Shown: positions 17,269 through 26,719 of the stretch, piece by piece | Layout of the letters: every line of letters starts with the position of its first letter | Numbering within the stretch: the first letter of the stretch is position 1 | Source of the DNA: a bacterium | GTDB taxonomy: Bacteria; Planctomycetota; Phycisphaerae; UBA1845 | NCBI GenBank assembly: GCA_024231775.1 | Contig: JAAEQG010000742.1 | Coordinates: forward strand, 1 to 32,731 | DNA: 32,731 nucleotides | Direction of reading: 5' to 3' | The notes under the pieces: model-generated | What the model was told of the DNA's origin: nothing | Seen by the model: the letters and a program-made list of their open reading frames with translations, nothing else | Database searches by the model: none | Program-made: the position numbers and the translations under genes

Positions 17269-18708
17269 TCAGAACTGGCCCCAGAGGTACTGGTTGGTCA
17301 CCTCATGGTGGAACATGACCTCGCCGCGTTTCACCAACGCCCCCAACTCGCGCGGGCAGCGGTCGGCGGAGCGCTGCTTGGCATCGAGCAGACGCGACTG
17401 CACGTCTTCGCCCAGCAGCTCGGTTACCCAGCGGCTGCCTTTGAACAGGCGAAGCGCGTCGTAGATGTTGCCCGGTAGGAACCGGGTGCGCGGCCGTTTT
17501 TCCTCATCCACCTGGTCCGGTCGGGGACCTTCGAGCCCGGTGCGGAGCAGGGAGTATATCAACAGGTACGGGTTGGCGTCCGGGCCCACTGAGCGCACCT
17601 CGATGCGCGCCGTGCGCTGGTTGGCCAGGGGGATTCGCACCATCGCCGCCCGGTTCACCGCGGAGACTTTGATCTGGTTGGGGGCTTCAAACTCGGGGTC
17701 CAGCCGGCGATACCCGTTCACGCTGGAGTTGAGCACCAGGCAGATGTCCGGAGCGCTGTGCAGGATGCGGTCGATGAACTCCCAAGCCGTCCCGGACAGT
17801 CCGTCACGACCGTCGGCTTCGTAGAAGATGTTCTTCTCCCCGCGCTCCAGCGAGATGTTGGTGTGCATGCCGCAACCGTTGATGCCCGCGACCGGTTTGG
17901 GCAGGAAGCTGGCAGTCATCCCCAACCGCTGAGCCACCTGGCGACAGAGCAGTTTGTAGAGCTGGATCTGGTCGGCGGTGATACACGCCTCGGCGTAGGA
18001 GAAGTTCATCTCGAACTGCGAAGGGGCGACCTCCGGGTGGTCCTTCTCGTTTCCGAAGCCCATGGCCCGCTGCACCTCGGCGGCGGCGTCCATGAACTGA
18101 CGCAGCGGGTCCTGCGGAAGCGAGTGATAGTAACCCCCGGTGGAGATGAACTCGAAGCAGCCGGTTTCGTGGTAGCGCCGCTCGGCGTCCGGACCTTTGA
18201 ACAGAAACCCCTCGATCTCCGGGGCGACGTAAGCGGTCGTCCCGTCGTGTTTGTGCATCCGGTCGGCGTAGCGGTGCAGGAGTGATCGGAAGTCTCCGGG
18301 GTACGGAGAATCGTCGCGGTTGCGGACCTCGGCGAAGACCACGACCTTGCCCGGGCCGAACACGTCGGCGGGTAGCCAGTAGAACGCCGGCCAATCGATG
18401 GATAGCTTGAGGTCGGACTCAGCCTGAACCGCGAACCCGCGGATCGATGACCCGTCGAAGGTCAGATTGTCCGCAGATCGAAGGAGGAAGTTCTTGTCGT
18501 AGTCCAACATGTGCAGGCGACCCTCGACGTCCGAGAAGCACACCGTAACCGCCTTGATTCGCTTCTCGTCCGCCAAGTAGCGGCGACGCTCCTCCTCGAC
18601 CTCGGCGGGGTCCGCGCGCTCAGCCCGCTGCCTCTTGGCGGCCAGGTTTCGGTCTTCCAGCTCCGCGTAGGACAGCTCCAGAAAGTCTCTCAACCCAGGA
18701 CTGCTCAT
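17269..18708 (-). CDS. glnA: Glutamine synthetase (type I family)
   Basis: MSSPGLRDFLELSYAELED start at 18708 with GGAG upstream; NLTFDGSSIRGF, APSQFEMNFSY, FLPKPVAGINGCGMHTNIS, ANQRTARIEVRSVGPDANPYL. Confidence 0.9.
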   Translation of the reverse strand: MSSPGLRDFLELSYAELEDRNLAAKRQRAERADPAEVEEERRRYLADEKRIKAVTVCFSDVEGRLHMLDYDKNFLLRSADNLTFDGSSIRGFAVQAESDLKLSIDWPAFYWLPADVFGPGKVVVFAEVRNRDDSPYPGDFRSLLHRYADRMHKHDGTTAYVAPEIEGFLFKGPDAERRYHETGCFEFISTGGYYHSLPQDPLRQFMDAAAEVQRAMGFGNEKDHPEVAPSQFEMNFSYAEACITADQIQLYKLLCRQVAQRLGMTASFLPKPVAGINGCGMHTNISLERGEKNIFYEADGRDGLSGTAWEFIDRILHSAPDICLVLNSSVNGYRRLDPEFEAPNQIKVSAVNRAAMVRIPLANQRTARIEVRSVGPDANPYLLIYSLLRTGLEGPRPDQVDEEKRPRTRFLPGNIYDALRLFKGSRWVTELLGEDVQSRLLDAKQRSADRCPRELGALVKRGEVMFHHEVTNQYLWGQF

Positions 18709-19233
18709 ATCACTGCTCCGTGTCGTTATGTTCGATCTCGCATCTGTATCACTCCAGCGTGTTCCCATCTATACGGCCAATCTGCAACAAGAATCAAGCT
18801 TTTTATTATGAATCGGAGCAACTGAAGCTTAAATATGGCAATGGGTAGGCTAGGGCATGTCGAATTAGGCTTACTCCTGTGTGCTCAGGCATGGTTTCGG
18901 ACGTTCTTGGCGTGGAGTGGTCCTCTGGAGCCCGTTCGGAGAATGTGCCCCAAGGCCTGTGGGCCTCGAATCAGGCTAGCGAGGGCCGAATCCCCCCCAG
19001 GCCTGCGCGAGATTCCACATGTGCCCCGATGGAGGGCTGGCCTGCGGTACGCCTCCGGCGCCTTCTACGCTCCCATCCTCGGCGGTTAGTTCCGGCTGAG
19101 GTTGGTTTTTCGGACCTGGGGGTACATTCGGCACAGCGGTTGCATCCGGGGACCACGGACGCTATCAGACCGGTTGAGCAAGGCCAGGCCGGGCGGCGTT
19201 GACAGCGAGCCAGCTCGAACCAGCACGGTGATC

Positions 19234-20871
19234 ATGAGCACACAAACAATCGAGAATGCGGGTGGGATGAGGACCGAGATTCTGCTTGGAGACGAGGCTG
19301 TAGGACTGGGCGCGCTCCATGCGGGCATATCCGGGGCCTTCTCTTATCCAGGCACTCCGGCTACGGAGATCCTGGAGTACATCAGCGGGTGCAGCCAGCG
19401 CGGTGATTGTGTGAACGGGCGCAAGCCGGTCGCGGCGAGCTGGTCGGCGAATGAGAAGGTCGCGTACGAAGAAGCCCTGGGCATGTCCTACGCGGGCAAG
19501 CGCGCCCTGGTGAGCATGAAGCACGTCGGTCTGAACGTGGCGGCGGATCCGTTCATGAGTTCGGCGTTGACCGGAGCCAACGGCGGGCTGGTGGTCGTCG
19601 TCGCGGACGACCCGGGAATGCACTCCTCGCAGAATGAGCAGGACAGCCGGTTCTACGCCCGGTTCGCCCAGATACCTGCTTATGAGCCCTCGGATCAGCA
19701 AGAGGCCTACTACATGACTTTGGAGGCTTTCGAGCAGTCCGAACGCCTCAAGCTACCGATCATGATCCGCCTGGTGACCCGGTTGGCCCACAGCCGCGGA
19801 AACGTGAAGGTGCTGGAGCACGGCAAGAGCCAGACTGCTCTGGACGCGGTCCAGGATTCCGCGGACTGGACGCTGATGCCGATGAACGCGCGCAGGCGTT
19901 TCGCTCGGCTGGTGGAGACCGAGGCGGAGCTTGATCGCCTGGCGGACGACTCGACGCACAACGTGCTGAAACTCGCGGGGCGGATGGGGATCATCTGCTC
20001 GGGGATTGCCTACGGATACGTGTTGGAAAACGTAGGGCCGGCGACGGATTTCTCCATCCTCAAGATCACCCAGTATCCGCTGCCGAAGGGGAAGATTCGC
20101 CAACTGGCGGAGCACTGCGACGAGATCACCGTCATTGAAGACGGCTATCCGTTCATCGAGACCCAGCTCAAGGGTGTTCTCGGAGCGGAGGACAAGGTGA
20201 TCCACGGGAAACAGAGCGGGCATTTGCCCAAGACCGGTGAGCTCACCCCGGACCTGGTGCGGGCTGCGCTGGGACTGGAGCCGCGTCCGTCCCGTGATCG
20301 GGCCTCGGACCTGGGCGCACGACCGCCGCGGCTGTGCACGGGCTGTCCCCATACGGATTCGTACCGTGCGATCGGTGCGGTCCTGGAGGCGCACGATCAT
20401 CCGGTGGTGTTCAGCGATATCGGTTGTTACACCCTGGGGGCTCTTCCGCCGTACAACGCGATCCAATCGTGCGTGGACATGGGGGCTTCGATTGGAATGG
20501 CCCGGGGGGCATCGCTCTCGGGGGTTCATCCGTCGTGCGCGGTGATCGGAGATTCGACGTTTACCCATTCCGGCCTGTCGCCGCTGTTGGGCGCGGCGCG
20601 GGACAACAGCAACATGACCGTGCTCATTCTGGACAACTCGACGGTGGCGATGACCGGGGGCCAGGAGGGTCTGGTTTCCGGCGAGGAGCTCGTGGAGTTG
20701 GTCTGCGGTCTGGGGGTGGATAAGGAGCACGTGCGCACCATCGTTCCGCTGCCGAAGGCCCACGAGGATAACGTGCGGGTGATTCGTGAGGAGGTCGACT
20801 ACGAGGGACTGTCCGTAGTCGTATCAGCCAGAGCGTGTGTGCAGGTCAAGAGAGCGGGGAGCCCGACATGA
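19234..20871 (+). CDS. iorA: Indolepyruvate ferredoxin oxidoreductase alpha subunit lacking the usual C-terminal ferredoxin domain
   Basis: LLGDEAVGLGALHAGISGAFSYPGTPATEILEY; SMKHVGLNVAADPFMSSALTGANGGLVVVVADDPGMHSSQNEQDSR; TPP domain FSDIGCYTLGALPPYNAIQSCVDMGASIGMA; ORF ends after VVVSARACVQVKRAGSPT. Confidence 0.9.
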   Translation: MSTQTIENAGGMRTEILLGDEAVGLGALHAGISGAFSYPGTPATEILEYISGCSQRGDCVNGRKPVAASWSANEKVAYEEALGMSYAGKRALVSMKHVGLNVAADPFMSSALTGANGGLVVVVADDPGMHSSQNEQDSRFYARFAQIPAYEPSDQQEAYYMTLEAFEQSERLKLPIMIRLVTRLAHSRGNVKVLEHGKSQTALDAVQDSADWTLMPMNARRRFARLVETEAELDRLADDSTHNVLKLAGRMGIICSGIAYGYVLENVGPATDFSILKITQYPLPKGKIRQLAEHCDEITVIEDGYPFIETQLKGVLGAEDKVIHGKQSGHLPKTGELTPDLVRAALGLEPRPSRDRASDLGARPPRLCTGCPHTDSYRAIGAVLEAHDHPVVFSDIGCYTLGALPPYNAIQSCVDMGASIGMARGASLSGVHPSCAVIGDSTFTHSGLSPLLGAARDNSNMTVLILDNSTVAMTGGQEGLVSGEELVELVCGLGVDKEHVRTIVPLPKAHEDNVRVIREEVDYEGLSVVVSARACVQVKRAGSPT

Positions 20872-21542
20872 TCAAGAACGTCGTGCTGGCGGGAGTGGGG
20901 GGGCAGGGCATCCTCTCGATTGCGTACTGCATCTGCAAGGCGGCGCTGAACCGTGACTACCAGATCAAGCAGTCCGAGGTCCACGGAATGGCTCAGCGCG
21001 GGGGCAACGTGGAGAGCCACGTGCGCTACTCGGATTCGAGTATCGCCAGTGCCCTGATCCCTAAGGGCCAAGTCGATCTGGTCATCGCAGTCGAGCCGGT
21101 GGAGGGACTGCGCCAGGAGGACCATCTCAGACCGGACGGCTGTATCGTCAGCAGCGTGACCTCGATCATGAACTTCGACGGTTACCCCGATCCAGCCGGC
21201 TTGTTGGAGCGGATCGCTGCGGTGGAGGATCATGTCCTGGTGGACAGCAAGCACCTGGCTAAGATCGCGGGGAACGCCCGGGTGGAGAACATCGTCATTC
21301 TCGGAGCCGCCAGCGATCGCTTGGGCCTTCGGCTCGACGAGTTCGACAAGGTGCTGGAGGAGTTGTTCGCTGCCAAGGGCGATCGGGTTGTGCAGGCGAA
21401 TCAGCGCGCCCTACGGATCGGTCGTCGCGCCGCCGAGTTCTATCGCGAGCGGGTGGCCGGGAAGGACACGCCGCAGCAGGTTCTCCAGCACGTCAAGGAG
21501 CTTCCGGTCGAGACGCTCTGTCCCGCGGAGTCCGCGGTCTGA
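20868..21542 (+). CDS. iorB: Indolepyruvate ferredoxin oxidoreductase beta subunit
   Basis: ATGA overlap with iorA stop; VLAGVGGQGILSIAYCICKAALNRDYQIKQSEVHGMAQRGGNVESHVRYSD. Confidence 0.92.
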   Translation: MIKNVVLAGVGGQGILSIAYCICKAALNRDYQIKQSEVHGMAQRGGNVESHVRYSDSSIASALIPKGQVDLVIAVEPVEGLRQEDHLRPDGCIVSSVTSIMNFDGYPDPAGLLERIAAVEDHVLVDSKHLAKIAGNARVENIVILGAASDRLGLRLDEFDKVLEELFAAKGDRVVQANQRALRIGRRAAEFYRERVAGKDTPQQVLQHVKELPVETLCPAESAV

Positions 21543-21837
21543 GGCCTACGTTCACTCTCCGTTCCCTTGCGAATCTCGTTTTATCTGGACGCCCCGTCGG
21601 TGCAGATGATTGACGTCGTGTCCGGGCGTTGGGGCGAGCCTGTTTGGAGATGCCAGGTTGCCCTTTCGGTCGCTCTGTGCAGATGCTGCGATTAAGAGTC
21701 TTAAGCGGAAATTGGCGAGCGGAGCTCGTGTCCCGTTTCCGCTCGTACGGGCATGCGTCAGTCGCGTTGAAGGGAAGTGCCTGGATGGGTGGCGAATCCA
21801 GGATGGGCTCCTGGCGGCTGGAGAGGTTTCAGATAAC

Positions 21838-22269
21838 ATGAGCATCATGGACACTACTTTCGCCACCGCGCTCAACTGTATGGACGGTCGGGTCCAGCTA
21901 CCCGTCAATGCGGCAGTACGCGCCATGTTTGGGGTTGCTTATGTGGATACCATCACCGCGCCGGGGATGGTCAGATTCCTCGCTGACGAGTGCGATGCCG
22001 CCGAGACCAAGGCTGTGCTGTCGCATACTCGAGTCAGCCTGGACAAGCACGGATCGCGCGGCATCGCCGTAGCCGCCCACCATGATTGCGCCGGGAACCC
22101 AGGCAGCGAACAAGCCCAGAAGGATCAATTGGCCAAGGCGGTCACTTTCTTAAGAGCGCGATTCGCCACCTGCAGGATCGTCGGGTTGTGGGTGGATGCT
22201 GACGGCGCGGTGCAGGTTGCCGTTCCCGCTCCGTCAGGACACCCCGACCGGGTAGAGGCACCGTCGTAG
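21838..22269 (+). CDS. Carbonic-anhydrase-like protein
   Basis: FATALNCMDGRVQLPVNAAVRAMFGVAYVDTITAPG ... IAVAAHHDCAGNPGSEQAQKDQL; Cys/His/Cys pattern of putative beta-CA-like (Pro_CA_2-type) proteins; GGAGAGG upstream of ATG 21838. Confidence 0.72.
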   Translation: MSIMDTTFATALNCMDGRVQLPVNAAVRAMFGVAYVDTITAPGMVRFLADECDAAETKAVLSHTRVSLDKHGSRGIAVAAHHDCAGNPGSEQAQKDQLAKAVTFLRARFATCRIVGLWVDADGAVQVAVPAPSGHPDRVEAPS

Positions 22270-22370
22270 TCCGAGAGAGCAGACGTACGGTTGGGGGCTG
22301 ATCGCCAGTGCACCGAATCGCTCGAAGCTGCGGGTCATCCGAGCCGCGCCTGTCAGGAAGCGGTCTTATC

Positions 22371-22444
22371 CCGGGACGTTTGTCTCCGGCATCTCCGCTC
22401 CCTCACGGTCGCGGCTCGGTTCGGTAAACTCCCTCGGTACCCGT
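22371..22444. repeat. Dispersed repeat family A, copy 3
   Basis: CCGGGACGTTTGTCTCCGGCATCTCCGCTCCCTCACGGTCGCGGCTCGGTTCGGTAAACTCCCTCGGTACCCG. Confidence 0.88.
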
Positions 22445-22521
22445 GAATCCAACAGAGTCGAGGCGCCGGGCTGACCGGCGGGGAGCGTGCTACGCGTGGC
22501 TTCGTGGCGATACTGACACGC

Positions 22522-23922
22522 TTATCTTCCGGCGACTCCGGGGTTCTTTCGCGGGACATACGCGCCGTGGCCGTTCTGGCCGACGAACTTGTAGCCGTCG
22601 ACGATCACCTTCCCGCGGCAGAGGGTCGTCTCCGCGAAACCAGCCAGGTCCCAGCCTTGGTAGGGGCTCCAATCGGCGTTGGTCTCCATCTTCCGCCAGT
22701 CGACTTTGATGGTCTTCTTGGGGTGGATGATGGCGAGGTCCGCGTCGGTTCCAACGTCCAGACTGCCCTTCCGCGGATACATGCCCATGATCTTGGCGGG
22801 ATCGGAGCAGCACTTCTGCACGAACTGCTCGAGGCTGATCCTCCGCTTGAGCACGCCGTGGGTGTAGACGATCGGCAGAAGGGTCTCCAGTCCGGGCAGG
22901 CCCATGGGGATCTTGCTGTAGTCGCCCTTCCAGATGGCCTTCTGCTTGGTGGTGAAGGTACACGTGTCCGTGGAGACGTTAGTTAGCGTGTTGTCGCGCA
23001 AGGCCTTCCAGAGGCGCTTCTGGTCTGCCTTGGTCTTGATCTGGGGCTGGCTGGCGTAGAGGTGCCCGTCCTTGCGGGCGAACACCGAGTCATCGAGCAC
23101 CAGGTACTGGGCGCAGGTCTCAGCCAGGACATTGACGCCGCGGTCCTGGGCTTCCTTGATGAGGTCCGCTCCGGCGCCGACGGACATGTGGACGATGAAC
23201 AGCTTGCCCCCGGTGACCTCACACCAGGTGATCGCCCGCTGGATCGCTTCGGCTTCGATATACGGCGGGCGGGTCATGGCGTGCAGCTTGGCGCCGTACT
23301 TCTTCTTGAGCTTGGGATCGTCCGCCCGGGCCATCAGCAGATCGAGGGCGCTGGACGACTCGGCGTGGATCATCAGCATTGCGCCCGCCCGCTTGCACTC
23401 CTCGAGCCCGGCGATAATAGCGCCGTCGTCACTCTGCCAACCCATGGCGGCGTAGATCATGAACTCCTTGGCAGTGGGTATCCCGCGCTCGACCATGCTG
23501 GGCAGCTCTTTGAGGTGCCGACGGTGGTCGGTGATCGTGCCATGAAAACCGTAGTCCACACAGGCGATGCCCTCAGCCTTCTTGAACCAGTTGTCCACCG
23601 CCTGACTCATGGACTCCTTGCCGTAGGGGATGGCGAAGTCGATTGTGGTGGTGATCCCGCCGCGCGCCGCAGCCCGATGCCCACTGTTGTAGTCGTCGGA
23701 CGAGTTAGAGCCCATGAACGGCAGGTCGAGATGAACATGCACGTCCACCCCCGCGGGGATCACGTAACGTCCCTTGGCGTCGATGATGAGCGCGTTGGTA
23801 TCAGCGCTAGCCAGGTTCCGTCCGATCGCGGCGATTCTCTCGCCGCGGATGCCCAAGTCGCCACGAGTGCGCCCCATGGCGGTGACCAAAGTTCCCCCGG
23901 TGATGATCGTGTCGAATCTCAT
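22522..23922 (-). CDS. Dihydropyrimidinase / hydantoinase (amidohydrolase superfamily)
   Basis: VIPAGVDVHVHLDLPFMG, KEFMIYAAMG carboxylysine region, LMIHAES, LFIVHMSVGAG, VSTDTCTF, GTDADLAIIHP. Confidence 0.9.
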   Translation of the reverse strand: MRFDTIITGGTLVTAMGRTRGDLGIRGERIAAIGRNLASADTNALIIDAKGRYVIPAGVDVHVHLDLPFMGSNSSDDYNSGHRAAARGGITTTIDFAIPYGKESMSQAVDNWFKKAEGIACVDYGFHGTITDHRRHLKELPSMVERGIPTAKEFMIYAAMGWQSDDGAIIAGLEECKRAGAMLMIHAESSSALDLLMARADDPKLKKKYGAKLHAMTRPPYIEAEAIQRAITWCEVTGGKLFIVHMSVGAGADLIKEAQDRGVNVLAETCAQYLVLDDSVFARKDGHLYASQPQIKTKADQKRLWKALRDNTLTNVSTDTCTFTTKQKAIWKGDYSKIPMGLPGLETLLPIVYTHGVLKRRISLEQFVQKCCSDPAKIMGMYPRKGSLDVGTDADLAIIHPKKTIKVDWRKMETNADWSPYQGWDLAGFAETTLCRGKVIVDGYKFVGQNGHGAYVPRKNPGVAGR

Positions 23923-24022
23923 GGCAGTCCTTCCGTATGGCTAGCACTCTCGCAAACGGTTCTCAGAATGAGAGCGTCATGGGTACAGGTAGCAGCTGCA
24001 CAACCGCATTGTATAGCAGATT

Positions 24023-24811
24023 TCAGCTTCGCCCAGACGACGAAGTGCCATTCTCCGTTGGATTCTGAGTGGATTTCCGCATTAGGTAGAAGACGTAGCC
24101 GTAGGAATCACCGTAGCGGTCGTAGATGGCGATCTCGCGCTCAGTATCGTCGAGAACCTCGGCCAGGGCCGAGTTGGTGTCGGCCTCCTCGCGCAGTCGA
24201 GCCACCCGTTTTCTCAGCGGCGTGTAGTACTCATTCCACCAAGCCGAGGGCGGAAGCGTGAAGTGGTCGAGGACTTCGTACCCACAGTCTGTTGCAGCTC
24301 TGATGTTCCCTTCCACGGTCGTTATGGCCGGATATTCCGCATGCCAGAACGCCTCGGCTTCCTCCGGTGGGTCGTCGGTCAACCAGGTTGCCTCGCTGGC
24401 GACCAGCAAGCCTCCGTCACGCAGAAGCGGGCGCCAAAGTCGCAAGCCTGCCTCGAACCCGACAATGTAGATGGCGCCTTCGATCCAGATCAGGTCTACG
24501 CTATCGGGCTGCTCTTTGAGTTCTTCCATGCGACCGAGTCGCGTGCTGACCAGCTCGGATAGTCCCTCACCCTCGGCAGATCGTCGGAGATGGGCCAAGT
24601 AGGGAGCGTGGAAATCCACGGCAATGATCGGCGTCTGGTATTGTCGGGCGAGAACGAGCGTCTGCTTGCCGGGGCCGCAACCCAGGTCGAGTATGCGTGG
24701 TCTAGGGGGCAGGGGTGGCAACCGCCGAATCGCGTCACTGGTGGCCTCGTCGCTGCCCGGTCCCTCGCGGGGAATGTCACGATGCAGAATGAAGAGAGCG
24801 TCCAAGTTCAT
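24023..24811 (-). CDS. Class I SAM-dependent methyltransferase
   Basis: Motif I PRILDLGCGPGKQTLVLARQ, IIAVDFHAPYLAHLRR, VDLIWIEGAIYIVGFEAGLRLWRPLLRDGGLLVASE; likely start ATG 24811. Confidence 0.85.
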   Translation of the reverse strand: MNLDALFILHRDIPREGPGSDEATSDAIRRLPPLPPRPRILDLGCGPGKQTLVLARQYQTPIIAVDFHAPYLAHLRRSAEGEGLSELVSTRLGRMEELKEQPDSVDLIWIEGAIYIVGFEAGLRLWRPLLRDGGLLVASEATWLTDDPPEEAEAFWHAEYPAITTVEGNIRAATDCGYEVLDHFTLPPSAWWNEYYTPLRKRVARLREEADTNSALAEVLDDTEREIAIYDRYGDSYGYVFYLMRKSTQNPTENGTSSSGRS

Positions 24812-25132
24812 TGCAGTCACTCGCTGGTGGTCATGGTCCGGGTTTTCGTACATCCTTGCCGTTGAACCGCTTTCGTCAACCGCAGTCGAAGCCACAACAA
24901 GCGGAGGTCGCATCGGCGGTTGGCGGGCGTAGCGAACCGATTGCCGCCGGACTCCACCACGGTTTGTGGGTGACGCCGAACATCACGACGCTAACCCATT
25001 CCAGCAGGACCACTTACGGTGCTTCTGGCGCATGGACCTATCATCAGGGTATTGTGCTGCCCGGCTCTGCGCCGGTCAATGAGGCATGATTGGTCACGAC
25101 GGTGTGAGGGGTGCTCACGCACAGCGGATCGG

Positions 25133-25405
25133 TCATCCGAGAGGCCGACGGAGGAGGGCTTGCTGGCAGGTGTTGCACAGGTCGAAGCGAAGTCGCCGAT
25201 AGGTCTGGTCTTCGATCTCGTCCGGGTTGGCGGTGTAGAGCTGCTCGACCAGCTCCTTGATCTCGGAGGTGTGGTCCTTGGCGAGCTCACTTTGGCTGAA
25301 CTCGAGGGGAGCGGCAGCGGCGTAGACTTCCATCTTGACGATGAACCGCCGGGGATCGTTGGCGGTGAGGCTACAGCCGCACTTGTCGCACTCGTAACGG
25401 ATCAC
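25133..25405 (-). CDS. Small protein with paired CxxC motifs (possible zinc ribbon)
   Basis: 90 aa; MIRYECDKCGCSL ... FDLCNTCQQALL; overlaps the trpD stop codon (ATGA-type). Confidence 0.65.
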   Translation of the reverse strand: MIRYECDKCGCSLTANDPRRFIVKMEVYAAAAPLEFSQSELAKDHTSEIKELVEQLYTANPDEIEDQTYRRLRFDLCNTCQQALLRRPLG

Positions 25406-26406
25406 GCGTTGGTCAACTCGACAAGGCGGTCCAGGGTCTTCTTGGCGCGGTGGTCGTCAATCGCTTCGCCTGCGGCGCGGAATCCAGCGGGCAGGTCATC
25501 CGCTCGGCCAGCCACAACGAGCGCGGCGGCGGCGTTGAGCAGGGTGTGGTCTCGGGCTGGTCCGGGGGTCCCGGATAGGATTCCCCGCACAACCTGGGCG
25601 CTCTCCTCCGCAGAATTCACCGCCAGGTCAGCCAGGCAGGCGCGCGGGACGCCCAAATTCTCCGGACTGATCCGGCGCGTCTCGATTCGTCCGTCGCGCA
25701 ACTCGGTGATGCGCGTCTCCGCCGTGACGGTCAGGTCGCACAGACCGTCCAGGCCATGCACGACCATGGCATGCACCGCTCCCAGTTGCCCGAGTACCTC
25801 GGCGATCGTTTCGGTAAGCTCCGGTCTGGGCACGCCCAGAACCTGGCGCTGGGCTCCGGCGGGGTTGGTCAAAGGTCCGAGCAGGTTGAAGATCGTCCGA
25901 ACGCCCAAAGCCCGGCGGGCGCCCGCGGCGTGCTTCATGGCTGGATGCAGCGCCCGGGCGAATAGGAACCCGATCCCGATCTCTTGCAGGCAGCGCTCCA
26001 CGGTGGTCGGCGGGCAATCGATGCGCACGCCCAGAGCCTGCAGAACCTCTGCGCTACCGCTGACGCGCGTGTTGGTTACGTTGCCATGCTTCGCGACGGT
26101 CGCCCCCGCTGCCGCAGCCACCAACGCGGCGGTGGTCGATACGTTGAACGTGCTGATCCCATCCCCGCCTGCTCCGCAGGTGTCGATGCAATCCTCTGCG
26201 CAGTGGATGGGCGTGGCGTGGGTCCGCATCGCCTGGGCTGCACCGGTGATCTCCTCGACGGTCTCGCCCTTGACGGCGAGCGCGGCGAGAAACGCACCCA
26301 GCAGGGCATCCGGCGCTTCGCCTGCCATGATGGTCTCGAAGGCCTGGGCGGATTCCCCGCAGGTCAGATCCTGGCCGGCAATGAGTTTTTCCAGAAGAGT
26401 CCGCAC
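25402..26406 (-). CDS. trpD: Anthranilate phosphoribosyltransferase
   Basis: GTG start at 26406 with GGAGGT upstream; DTCGAGGDGISTFNVSTTAALVAAAAGATVAKHGNVTNTRVSGSAEVLQALG; GVRTIFNLLGPLTNPAGA. Confidence 0.94.
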   Translation of the reverse strand: MRTLLEKLIAGQDLTCGESAQAFETIMAGEAPDALLGAFLAALAVKGETVEEITGAAQAMRTHATPIHCAEDCIDTCGAGGDGISTFNVSTTAALVAAAAGATVAKHGNVTNTRVSGSAEVLQALGVRIDCPPTTVERCLQEIGIGFLFARALHPAMKHAAGARRALGVRTIFNLLGPLTNPAGAQRQVLGVPRPELTETIAEVLGQLGAVHAMVVHGLDGLCDLTVTAETRITELRDGRIETRRISPENLGVPRACLADLAVNSAEESAQVVRGILSGTPGPARDHTLLNAAAALVVAGRADDLPAGFRAAGEAIDDHRAKKTLDRLVELTNA

Positions 26407-26594
26407 GAGCCACCTCCGCATAGCGCCGACCGAGCACGTCCATTGTCCAGCGTAGCCAATTGCACCACAGATCACCGCCGGATACAAGAATATCGTCTTG
26501 CGATGGTTCGTACTCGTCCGGGGCACTGGAGTATGATGGGGTCCGCATCCAGGGGACTTGGTGAATGCGTCGCCCCGAAGGAGCGCACGGTTCT

Positions 26595-26625
26595 AGCCAG
26601 GGGTGGAGCGCAGCGGAACCCCTGG
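26595..26625. repeat. Dispersed repeat family B, copy 2
   Basis: AGCCAGGGGTGGAGCGCAGCGGAACCCCTGG. Confidence 0.82.
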
Positions 26626-26719
26626 ACACCGGACCGCGCACAGACTTCGCCCCGGCAGGGCGGGGGAAGATTAGGCGCACAGATGCCGCCCCGGTAGGGG
26701 CGGTGGACTAGAAGCTGTT

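Noticed and set aside
23062-24261. 399-aa plus-strand ORF opposite dihydropyrimidinase
   Set aside because: Antisense shadow of a strongly supported CDS.
25019-26455. 478-aa plus-strand ORF opposite trpD
   Set aside because: Ser/Arg/Ala-rich shadow frame; trpD motifs on the other strand are decisive.
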